Shown: piece after piece, positions 55,266 through 64,000 of the stretch
How positions within the stretch are numbered: position 1 is the stretch's first letter
How the letters are laid out: every line of letters starts with the position of its first letter
Assembly (NCBI GenBank): GCA_002989075.1
Contig: PSQN01000003.1
Span: forward strand, 2,360,340-2,424,339
Direction of reading: 5' to 3'
Origin: Arthonia radiata
Lineage: Eukaryota > Ascomycota > Arthoniomycetes > Arthoniales > Arthoniaceae
DNA length: 64,000 nucleotides
Notes under the pieces: generated by a model
Databases searched by the model: none
The model's input: the letters and a program-made list of their open reading frames with translations, nothing else
What the model was told of the DNA's origin: nothing
Program-made: the position numbers and the translations under genes

Positions 55266-57057
55266 ATGCCTATTCTTTACCGTTCACGTATGCTTCCACC
55301 TACGTCTATCTGCGTTCTCTTGGGGCTGGTCCTCGCCTACCTCGTCTGCGGGGACCGGCCACTGCAACAAATCGTACCGGGATCGCTGCCTGGCTATACG
55401 GACAAGCCCCAAAGTACTGAGACTGAATTTGTAAGCACACCTGTGCTCTAGCTATCATGTCTTGTCATCGCGTGCTGACCCGCATCATAGAGACTTGCGC
55501 ACGTATTTCATCATGGTACTACCAAATATCCAGGCCTCCATCGCAAGCTGGACATCCCTCCGCGAGCCTCCCGAAATTTCAAAGATGTGGATCCACAGGA
55601 ACTTGATTCCATATCCACCCTCTCCGCATTGTCAACACCAATGAAGATCCAGCGATTTGCCGACCGGTCATACCAATACGTCGATTCCCTGCTGGAAACT
55701 GCTCGTATGGTGGGCCAAGCGGTCTCTTTGCCCTCCTCCGCCTGGACTATAGATGAGGTCCCTGGACCGAATATGACTGATAAGACGACCGTCATAACAC
55801 TGGCTCGTGCCGCAGCCAATGCATACACGGAAGTGCCTAATACTGGAGAATGGAAAGATGTCAAGGGCGGCTTCAACTATACGGAAGATTTTGGCTGGGA
55901 GGCCGATGGCATTCGCGGTCACATCTTCGCAGATCAGACAAATCAGACGATATTAATTGGGCTGAAAGGCACAACCGTGGCTGTATGGGATGGTAGCGGG
56001 ACCACGACCAAAGACAAGCTCAACGACAACTTGTTCTTCGGCTGCTGCTGCGGAGAAGGCTCCTACTGGACCAAGAAGCCATGCGCATGTGCAACAGCAA
56101 GATACACATGCAACGCGACGTGCGTGGGAGATGCGCTGCGTAAGAAAAATACATACTACGCCTCCGCGGAAGAGCTGTATCGCAATGTCACTGAGCTCTA
56201 CCCCGACGCGAACGTTTGGATTTCTGGGCACTCTCTAGGAGGCTCCATCGCGAGCTTGCTTGGAATGGCTCACGGCGTCCCAGTGGCGACATTTGAAGCC
56301 CCGGGAGAGGCCATGGCAGCGTCACGCCTTGGTCTGCCCACACCACCGGGCTATCGTATTGGCGACAATGAACAGGGTCCATCATCCGGCTCCTACCATT
56401 TTGGCCATAACGCAGATCCACTGTTTCTGGGCACTTGTGGCAGCTCGTGCTATGCAGGCGGATATGCAATGGAAAGCGTCTGCCACTCCGGCATGGAGTG
56501 CGTGTACAATACGACGGGCGAGCTTGGGTGGGGTCAACACCTCCAGAATCATGGTATACAAACCGTGATAAGTCAGGTGCTTGAGCACTATGATGAGGTG
56601 GCAAAGTGCGAGGTCGTTCGCGATTGCAATGATTGTTACCTCTGGAAGTATTTTGAGAGCAACAGCTCAGATACGACCACCTCATCACAGCCAACATCGA
56701 CCTACTCAAGGACTCGCACCGAGACTTGCAAGACTCCAGGGGTAAGTACATATCCAGTCAAGCAGCTCAAATATGATATGGAACATGCTGACAACCATCT
56801 AGTGGTTTGGATGTTTGGATGAAACTACCACCACAACTGCTTCGTACGAAACGACAATTCCAGTAACCTCCGTGTCAACATCTACGTCGACAAGTACCTC
56901 CTCGTCTACCACAACATGCAAGACACCTGGGCGGTTCTACGGATGCTACGATAAAACAACACCAGCTGCTGCGGCCTATAGAGCGATTTCGACGGCTACT
57001 GCAACTGAAGCCTTTGGGTCATGGTATGCGAACGAGCTTGTTGATAGTTTACGATGA
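55266..57057 (+). CDS. ATG15: Autophagy-related vacuolar phospholipase/lipase Atg15
   Basis: Three exons (55266-55430, 55491-56741, 56803-57057; introns 60 and 61 bp) give 556 aa. Atg15 is a type II membrane glycoprotein that travels through multivesicular bodies to the vacuole and breaks down the membranes of autophagic bodies. Residues about 11-28 form the single signal-anchor helix (TSICVLLGLVLAYLVC). The luminal part has the HVFHHGTTKYPGLHRKLDI block and the class 3 lipase core with nucleophile Ser about 303 in ISGHSLGGS, many cysteines (CCCGEG...CACATARYTCNATC) and N-glycosylation sites. It ends with HYDEVAKCEVVRDCNDCYLW, diagnostic for Atg15. A Ser/Thr-rich tail contains two CKTPG(x)FxGC repeats near the C-terminus. 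It is complete and has the family's usual length for a Pezizomycotina fungus. Confidence 0.93.
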
Positions 57058-57486
57058 TACTAAGAGCTGCGAACGATTGATGACGTTCGATGACTCTCAT
57101 TGTACGATCAATGTTGCCTCAAAGCCCTCGCGTCTTCTCTCAGCACCGTTGACAAACGAAGATTGTCCATACCTTTGTCAAAGCATGCAGCCCATGCTTT
57201 GGCAACTTCAACATACAGCTTGCTTCTTAGTATTGTACAATGGAGCGCTTGCCTACGAGATGTTTGCTACCGAAAAATGCAACAATCGACGCGCAATCTT
57301 CTCAAAGAGCTTTGTGGCATCGGGTTTGTGCTCGCTCCACCGGCAGAGACCGCGATGACTTATATGAAGTAAGTGGTGCGCCGACCGATTGATGCATCCC
57401 AAGTAAACAACTGTCTCAACAAGTCTGACACCTGGACTTGCATTATCAACAGCCATCACATTCGAACTAGATCTCTATCCTGCACG
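57058..57486. other. Intergenic, promoter of the P-loop ATPase gene
   Basis: No gene-like frame with a signature. A pair of overlapping short frames at 57,014-57,372 is not supported. Confidence 0.45.
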
Positions 57487-59284
57487 ATGTTTCTACAAGA
57501 GAGAACAGCCGTGTATCTGAGGCGCATGGCGGGCCAGTCGGCAGCGACTGGCGACGCTGAACGCCGCCTTGAGGAGGCAAAGACTGCGCCTCTCTTCACC
57601 CCGATCGTTCAGCAAACCCTTGCGAACAAGTACCCACAGCACGAGCACATACATGAGCAGTATGCTCTTCTTGGCCAACGCGCCGTCGTTTTCGGAAGCA
57701 ACTACGACGAAACCTGCGAGGACTCAAGCAGTAGTGGAGTAGAGGTCGACGATGACAACAATAGTGATATCGAAGAGGTAGCGGATGAAGATGAGGGTAG
57801 TAGCCCAGAAAAGGACGAGGTCAAGGACGAAGATAAGGACAGCAGCTCAGAAAAAGACGAGGATATGGACAGCAGCTCAAAAGAGAATGAGGAAAAGAAA
57901 AGTAGCTCAGAAGACGATGGCCACGATGGTGTTCAAAAGACAGCCGACATGTCTCTTCCAATCTTACTAAACACGAACACACCCTGGTCGGCCTTCATCT
58001 GTGGGAGTCAAGGTTCGGGCAAGAGCCACACACTATCATGTATACTTGAGAATTGCTTGCTGCAGGATCCGGAAATCACGACGATGAAGCAGCCATTGAG
58101 TGCAATGCTGTTCAACTACGACAAGCATTCGAGCGGAAGACCTTGCGAAGCTGCCTATCTCGCGTCTCACATCAAGACCAGAATCATTGTATCGCCAAGC
58201 AACTTCTGGGCCATGAAGGACATTTACAGCAAGCTTAATTTGGGCCTTCAAGTCGTGCCTCTCGTGATCGACCCTAGGCGTCTCAAGTTGGAGCAGGTCA
58301 AGCGCCTAATGGCGTTCACAACGGAGAAGGGGGAGTCTTCACCGCTGTATCTCCAGGTGAGCACCGGCAAAAGACGACGAGTATGGCTGGTATTTATGCT
58401 GACACTATTTAACAGATCGTTGAGAAAGTTCTCCGAGAGATGGCTTTCGACCCACAGTCCGTGCATGGCTTCAACTACGACCTCTTCTGCCAAAAGATCC
58501 AAGCCCAGGAGCTCGAAAAAGCACAGCGAAAATATTTCGACATGCGCCAAGGGCTCCTTGAGAGCTTCCTGCACAAAGGCATCATAGACCATAAGGGTGG
58601 CGAGCAAATGCTCGCCAACAACTCGAAGGCAGAGTCTATGCTTGACGTGCAGCCTGCACAGCTGACCATCGTCGACCTAACTGACCCGATGCTAGACCCC
58701 AGTTCCGCCTGTTCTCTCTTCGAGATCTGCATGTCGAACTACCTCCGTGGCGACAAGAAGCACGGCCGCGTGGTGGCTCTGGACGAAGCACACAAGGTCC
58801 GTAGTCCCGCCTCGATCACATCAACTAACTTCGCTGACACATCCCACAGTTCCTGACAAACAACGCCGGTGCGACCCTTTTCACCGAAAGCCTCATCCAA
58901 GTCGTCCGCGAGCAGCGCCACCTCGGCACCCGCGTCATTATCGCCACACAGGAACCCACCGTGTCTCCCGACCTGCTCGATCTCTGCTCCATGAGCATCG
59001 TGCACCGATTCAGCTCGCCAGCGTGGATGCAGATGCTCCGCGGGCATTTGGCGGGCGCATTCAGTGCTGGGTCGGTGGCGGAGCAGAACGCCAACGCGCT
59101 GTTCAAGGATATTGTCGGTCTGGACGTGGGTGAGAGTCTGCTGTTCGCGCCGAGTGCGATGCTGGACGTTGGAGAGGATGGCGAGGTTGTGGCGCTGCGC
59201 GGTGAGCGGGTGAAGATGAAGACGAGGCCACGGATTACGAGGGATGGTGGGCGGAGCGTCATGGCTACCGAAGTCCTGAGATGA
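57487..59284 (+). CDS. HerA/FtsK-like P-loop ATPase, unknown role
   Basis: Three exons (57487-58356, 58416-58796, 58850-59284) give 561 aa. The start is the ATG at 57487; the open frame upstream is unrelated in composition. Residues about 80-155 form a highly acidic serine-rich insert made of repeats such as KDEDKDSSSEKDED. The ATPase core follows: Walker A CGSQGSGKSHT (about 178-188), LFNYDKHSSGRPCEAAYLA, VPLVIDPRRLKLEQVKRLM, LTIVDLTDPMLDPSSACSLF, Walker B RVVALDEAHK and the sensor-like VIIATQEPTVSPDLL, then FSSPAWMQMLRGH. This arrangement is that of the HerA/VirB4-like additional-strand ATPases found as single-copy unknowns in filamentous fungi. The acidic insert may bind basic proteins or nucleosomes (inference). 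It has no membrane segment. Confidence 0.8.
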
Positions 59285-59289
59285 GACTG

Positions 59290-59825
59290 CGAGCTGCTCC
59301 TGACTTCTCCCGACTCATCCTAAGTGCTCCTAGCTGTTCCTGAAATGCTCCTGACTCCTCCTAACTATTCCTAACTGCTCCTAACTGCCCCTAACTGTTC
59401 CTAGCTGCTCCTAAACTTGCTGCTCCTGAATTCTCCTGACAGCCCCTAACCGCTCCTAACAGCCCCTAACCGCTCCTAACAGCCCCTAACCGCTCCTAAC
59501 AGCCCCTAACCGCTCCCAACTGCTCTCAAACTGGCTGCTTCTAAATTCTCCTAATAGCTCCTACCCGCTCCTAACAGCCCCTAACCACTCCTACCCGCTC
59601 CTACTCACTCCTAATTACTCTTCAGATACTCTTCAACTGCTTCTAGCTCCTCCTAACTGCTCCTAGACTACTACTCCTAACTACTCCTGACCGCTCCTAA
59701 CTGCTCCTAACTGCTCCTAACTACTCCCAGCCGCTCCTTAGTTGCTCCCGACTGCTCCTAGACCACTCGTAACCGCTCCTGACCGCTTCTGACTGCTCCG
59801 AACTCCTCCTAATCGCTCCTAATCA
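59290..59825. repeat. 10-bp minisatellite (CTCCTAACTG/CCCCTAACCG), more than 40 units
   Basis: It begins within about 10 bp of the stop of the ATPase gene and runs roughly 540 bp. The basic unit CTCCTAACTG varies to CTCCTGACTC, CCCCTAACTG and TTCCTAGCTG. Around 59,440-59,520 a 20-bp higher-order unit (CCCCTAACCGCTCCTAACAG) repeats four times almost perfectly, a sign of recent local amplification. Confidence 0.85.
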
Positions 59826-60336
59826 CGGTTCCTGTTTAAAATGGCTTGACCGCAATAAGGAGCAGTTACGCGCAAATCGTATCTGAGGACGAGGATGTGC
59901 AGAACGAGGATGTGCAGTATCTTAGCCCGCTGAAGAAGGTACAGGCAATCGATGTATAGGTGATAAGGTAGCTTGTAGGAAGGCTAGGGTTTGTCCTTGC
60001 GTCAATCGCAGGCCTGTGTCGGCGTCCGAAGCAAGATAACGTCTTGCTCTACCATTGCAGCTTGCAGTCCAGCTCAGTAATCTCCTGCAGTCCTCCACGC
60101 AAGTCCATAGACAGTGGTTGGTAGTCCCATGCGCTGCTTGTTGAAGATGACTGCATTCAAATGAGGGGAGGAACTGCAGCCTCAAGTAACGTAAACACTA
60201 CCAGCACCTCACAAGCGTTGACAAAGCACATGTAAACATCACTATCCAACGTCCCGCTCTATGTAGCAGGTATCCCAGTCTAATTCATCAATTCATAACA
60301 ACATCACCCATCACCCTCTCATACACCCTACCCGCC
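59826..60336. other. Intergenic, convergent 3' flanks
   Basis: Nothing gene-like. It separates the minisatellite from the stop of the minus-strand adenylation-carrier-transporter gene. Confidence 0.5.
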
Positions 60337-63300
60337 TCACACCACTCCCTTCTCCCCCCTCCCCAGCACACCCCTCCGTTCCCTCCTCCTCGCCCGCCTC
60401 ACCCTCCTCACCCTCCCCCTCCGATCCCCCATCTCAAAAAGCAACCGCCGCCCCCTCGCCCTCCACCCCGCCCCCGAAAACAACAGCGCACTAACCACAC
60501 ACGCCGCGCCCACCCAGTACATCCCACCATCAAACCCACCCGTCCGCCCATTCAATGCCGCCGCAATCGGCGTCGACACCAGCAATCCCACGCCAGCGCA
60601 CGCGTACACCATACCCAGCCTCGTGCCGTACGTGGCCATATTTGGACAGATGAACGGGAGCACCGCCGCGGGGAGGGTGGTGATCATGCCGGAGAGGAAG
60701 CCGTAGATCAGGAGCCAGGGGATGAAGCCGCCCGTGCTGCGGACGGCAAGCCAGGCGAAGCCGCAGATGCCGGCGGAGACTTGTGTGGCGAGGAGGAGGG
60801 CTTCGGGGCCGAGGAAGCGGTGATTGTAATCGGATGACGCGCTGGGGAGGAGGCGGCCGAGGAACTGGCCGGCGTTGAGGAGGGGGAGGAGGTAGGTCGT
60901 CATGTCTGGGGAAGTGTGGAGGTTTTGGGTTGCGTAAGTGGGTGCGAGGAAGAACGGAACGAGAAGGGCGGCGTAGACGACGAAGGCGCAGGCAGCGAAG
61001 GCGAGGTAAGCGGGGTCGGCGAGGGCGCGGGGGTCGAGGAGTTGGCGGTGGGTGCGCGCGCCGAGGGGTTTGATGATGAGAATGGCGGCGCCGAGGGTGG
61101 CGAGGGCGATGAAGGCGATGATGCGGGTGGCCCAGGGGAAGCCGAGGGATGAGAGGAGGTGCTGGAAGATGATGGGGTAGATGACGCCGCCGAGGGAGCC
61201 GCCGGCGGTGGCGAGGCCGAGGGCGAGACCGCGGCGGTGCTTGAAGTAGACGGGGATCAGGGCCACGCTGGGAATGTAGAGGAGGCCGGAGCAGATGCCG
61301 GAGAGCAGGCCTTGTGTGAGTAGCACTTGGTAGTATTGCGTGGCGAGGCTGAGCATCATGAGAGCGAAGACAAGACCGAGACTGGCAGTGACGATCAGGG
61401 TACGGAAGTAGCCGGCGTCGAAGAGTGGACCGGAGATGACGCCCACGATGAGGACGAGAGCGCCTTGTAACGTGCCGATCCAGGAGATGTCGAAGGCGGA
61501 GTGCTGGCGGAGGAGATCGGTTTCGTAGTACGCTTGGAAGACCCCAAATGCGTTGACCAGGCCCCAGTTGTTGAAATTGATGAGGAAGGAAGCAAGCACT
61601 TGAAGCCATGCCACCGTACCGCCGTCGGGTTGGAAGATGGGTCCTTTGTTGGGTGAATGGAAGATGTTTCGTCTGCTCGCAGGCTTGTGGTTGGCCTCGA
61701 CTTGCTTGGTGTATTCCGCGAACGTCTTGTCCATCGCCAACCAGGAGCTTTTCATATCTTCATCGTCGGAGTCGTAGCCTTGGTGGGTGTCCTCGACAAT
61801 ACCTGAGTGCAGGTACAGAGCCAGCTGCTTGATCGAAGGGTGGTCGTACACCTGCTTTGCGTCGAGGGGATCGTTAGGACGAGCACTGTTGACCATTCTC
61901 ACGAGGTTTATCAGCTGTAGTGAGTCCATTCCCAGGGCGAAGAAGTCATCAGAGACATCTTGCACACGCATGTCCGCCTCGTCTGCCAGGAAGGCCACCA
62001 ACGAGCGCTCTGTGGCTGAGACAGAACTCAAATCGACGGTGTTCGACTTTGTGGTTTGTGATGGTCCATTTGCTTCACGCGAACGTCCGTTCTCGATAGC
62101 TTCGTACAGTTGCGCGATCTCATCAGCATACAATTTGTTGCTGGCTGCTCGCTGGACGGTGCCCTTGCCAGCTCGGGGAAGAGGCTTGTCAGGCTTCGTG
62201 AAGAAGATAAAGCCCTTTGCTATGCGCCCATGCTTGACTGTGCCTTCGTTGGCTTGCTGAACCACGGGCCAGACGCGCTCCAGAAGCTCGTCGTCTGACT
62301 TATCGTTGTCCTTGCGCTCGATGAGCGCACAAGCTTGGAATCTGCCCTGACCGATCACCACGCAACCTTTCACATCTGGCGTGCTGGTGACAGCGCCTTC
62401 CATTGTGGTCGGATTAAGCTTCTCGCCATTGCTGAAGACTATGATATCGTCTGATCGAGACGCGTACTTCCAAAGACCGGGCTTGGTCGGGTGTGGCGAG
62501 AACAAGTCCTTGGTGTGGAACTCCTGCAGCTCAGGAAACGTGATGAAGACAGGCTGGATAAGATCCAGATGCGGTCTTCGAACATGCACCATCTCGTAAA
62601 GCCCTCCCTCTCGTTCACGGAACTCAAGGCCACCCTCTACCTCGTTGAATCTGAAGTATGCCCAGTCCTCTTTCTCCTTTCTCAGCTGAGGGACTGCTTG
62701 ATACTCACTGGATCCCCATCCGGCTGAGAGGTTGGTGTGCTGTACAATCGTGCTTGCGATGGACTCTGGTAGCGGACCGCCAGCGAATTGGACACCTCGC
62801 ATCCTGCCCAAGTTCTCGAGATACTCGGGGTTCTTTGCCAGATCGATGACCGTTGACGGCGGAAGCAAGGTGTATTCTGCCGCGCCTTCTACGTGTGTGC
62901 GATTGACGATCTCTGCAGTTGGTAGACCTGCCGGAGGCAAGACTGAGGTGCTGTCGATCCAGCATGGCACGACCAACCCATAGATCAATCCAGCGACGTG
63001 GAATGGTGGGAATGTGCAGCAAAATCTCATGGACCCTAATCTCTCGGCCAGCTCATTGCCTCCGATGGTCTGCATCGCATCCACAGCGCTCCAGTTGCCA
63101 TGACGGATGGTGATCAGCTTCGGTGTCCCCGTGGAGCCTGAGGTGTGGATTTGGACAAATGGTCGAAAGCGACATTCTTCCCACGTTGCCTCGAAGGACA
63201 CCGGCTGGACGGGCTTCCTCTCAAGCAAAACGTCCAGTTCAGGAACTGTGATAGTAGAGAGCTCAGGTCTGGATTTGGTGAGCGCAGAGACCGTTGGTAA

Positions 63301-63768
63301 AGAGCTTGACGCTGCTAAGAATGTGGTGGCTTTGCATTCGTCTAGCAAGGAGTGGAAAGCTTCTGTGCTGTTTCGTGGCGACGGTACGAATAGCTGAGTT
63401 CATATCAGTTACAGCCAGCACCAAGATGCTCATTCTGCTCAGCCACAACATACCACATGGCCCGTCTTGATCGCAGCAAGGGTCAAAATCTGGTAGCGAA
63501 GATCGTTTGGACCTAAGTAAGCCAATGTTTCGAGTTGCGTCGAGCGTCCAATGCATGTGAAGATCCATTGCGCACACCGATTGACAGCGTTTGCGAACTC
63601 AGCGTAGGAGACATCCCGAAAGCGATCATCTTTGCTGTCATGAATGGTGAATAGAGACCGACTGTGGCTTGTGCGCGCACGCTCGTCGACGAGTTGGGGT
63701 ATCAAGCGCTTTCCGCAGCCAGGCGGTGGCGGCGATCCCCTAGATGAACACTTGTCTTCAGCTTTCAT
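60337..63768 (-). CDS. NRPS-like adenylation and carrier domains fused to an MFS monocarboxylate-type transporter
   Basis: Two exons (63768-63454, 63393-60337; 60-bp intron, GTATGT...CTCAG) give 1123 aa. Residues about 15-525 are an ANL adenylation domain: HTSGSTGTPK (A3, about 188-197), FPPFHVAGLIYGL, FAGGPLPE, GWGSSEYQ (A5), YASRSDDIIVFSNGEKLNP (A7/A8) and PLPRAGKGTVQR (A10 lysine, about 515). Residues about 555-635 are a phosphopantetheine carrier with FFALGMDSLQL, Ser about 596 (codon 61923-61921). An acidic linker (about 640-695) follows, then a full MFS domain (about 695-1090): PDGGTVAWLQV, NNWGLVNAFGVFQAYYETDLL, ISWIGTLQG, GPLFDAGYFR, LLTQGLLSG and so on, of the monocarboxylate (MCT) type. 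An Arg-rich tail ends the protein. The last 3.06 kb are one exon without a stop, so this is not an artefact of joining two predicted genes. There is no condensation, reductase or thioesterase domain. A carboxylic acid is probably activated and tethered; whether the transporter moves that acid or its product is inference. Confidence 0.88.
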
Positions 63769-64000
63769 AGCTCGATGCAATGCCGGTAGGTAGGCCAAAG
63801 GGAAATGTCAAGAGAGTGAAGCTGGCTTGACTCACTGTGTCGACATCATCTCGAACACCCTCTCTTCATGCTCATGCCAAGACTATTGTTTGAGGTGCAC
63901 TATTTGAGCAGTCATTGTCCCAGAGCTGTCGCCAGATTCGTGATGACGATGAAAGTTTCTGCCACTGTTTCGGAGGCGCGAGAAACCGTGTGTATGTATG
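63769..64000. other. Upstream flank of the fusion gene
   Basis: No supported feature. An ATG pair at about 63,852-63,847 (minus) followed by GTGAGT could be an alternative first exon, but the joins tried run into a stop, so the ATG at 63768 is preferred. Confidence 0.4.

Noticed and set aside
59440-59520. Interstitial telomere repeat (contains CCCCTAACC)
   Set aside because: The period is 10/20 bp with CCGCTCCTAACAG filling, not a run of CCCTAA hexamers, and gene-rich DNA continues on both sides.
60337-63768. Two separate genes (NRPS-like and MFS) wrongly merged
   Set aside because: The frame runs without a stop or intron through the carrier domain, linker and transporter, and no start codon with promoter-like sequence separates them. 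The fusion is the simplest reading.

Overview
The window looks like a scaffold piece from a filamentous ascomycete (Pezizomycotina, probably Dothideomycetes; the class is an inference). Reasons: host genes have short GT-AG introns (about 45-100 bp); the gene set is fungal (ATG15, BTA1, CSM3, an NDT80-type regulator, a fungus-specific complex I subunit, a hydrophobin-like secreted protein); and there is a sharp split between a transposon block that is AT-rich and swamped with C:G to T:A changes, as left by repeat-induced point mutation (RIP), and GC-balanced gene-rich DNA.

Positions 1 to about 14,250 are a nest of decayed LTR retrotransposons with no intact gene. A Ty1/copia element on the plus strand (integrase to RNase H, about 10,400-14,100) is the oldest layer. 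A minus-strand copia element B (LTR 9892-10399) sits against it. B is split by a Ty3/gypsy chromovirus (1920-9274, with two 633-bp LTRs and a 5-bp target duplication GCTAC), and is cut at 1200 by a second copy, A, that runs off the left edge.

Positions 14.6-32 kb hold a drug-efflux MFS transporter, an unknown two-exon gene, a seven-exon JmjC-like gene, a run of intergenic minisatellites (16.8, 23.0, 23.6 and 24.4 kb), a small 10-cysteine hydrophobin-like gene, a small single-pass membrane protein, CSM3, a complex I accessory subunit with a 17-nt exon, a 3-ketoacyl-CoA thiolase and a DUF3245-like basic protein.

Positions 32.5-48 kb hold the fused betaine-lipid synthase BTA1, a long disordered protein with an in-frame TAG, a GH3 glycosidase fused to an acetyltransferase region, an NDT80-family transcription factor with an overlapping upstream ORF, and a GNAT acetyltransferase.

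Positions 48.8-64 kb hold mitochondrial succinate-CoA ligase beta (LSC2), a proline/alanine/serine-rich probable GPI wall protein, the vacuolar lipase ATG15, a HerA/FtsK-like P-loop ATPase whose stop abuts a 10-bp minisatellite, and an unusual single gene that joins an NRPS-like adenylation domain, a carrier (thiolation) domain and a complete monocarboxylate-type MFS transporter. That adenylation-carrier-transporter fusion (60337-63768, minus strand) is the most interesting object here. Several other genes have housekeeping roles in lipid, energy and autophagy metabolism, but they are not an evident cluster.
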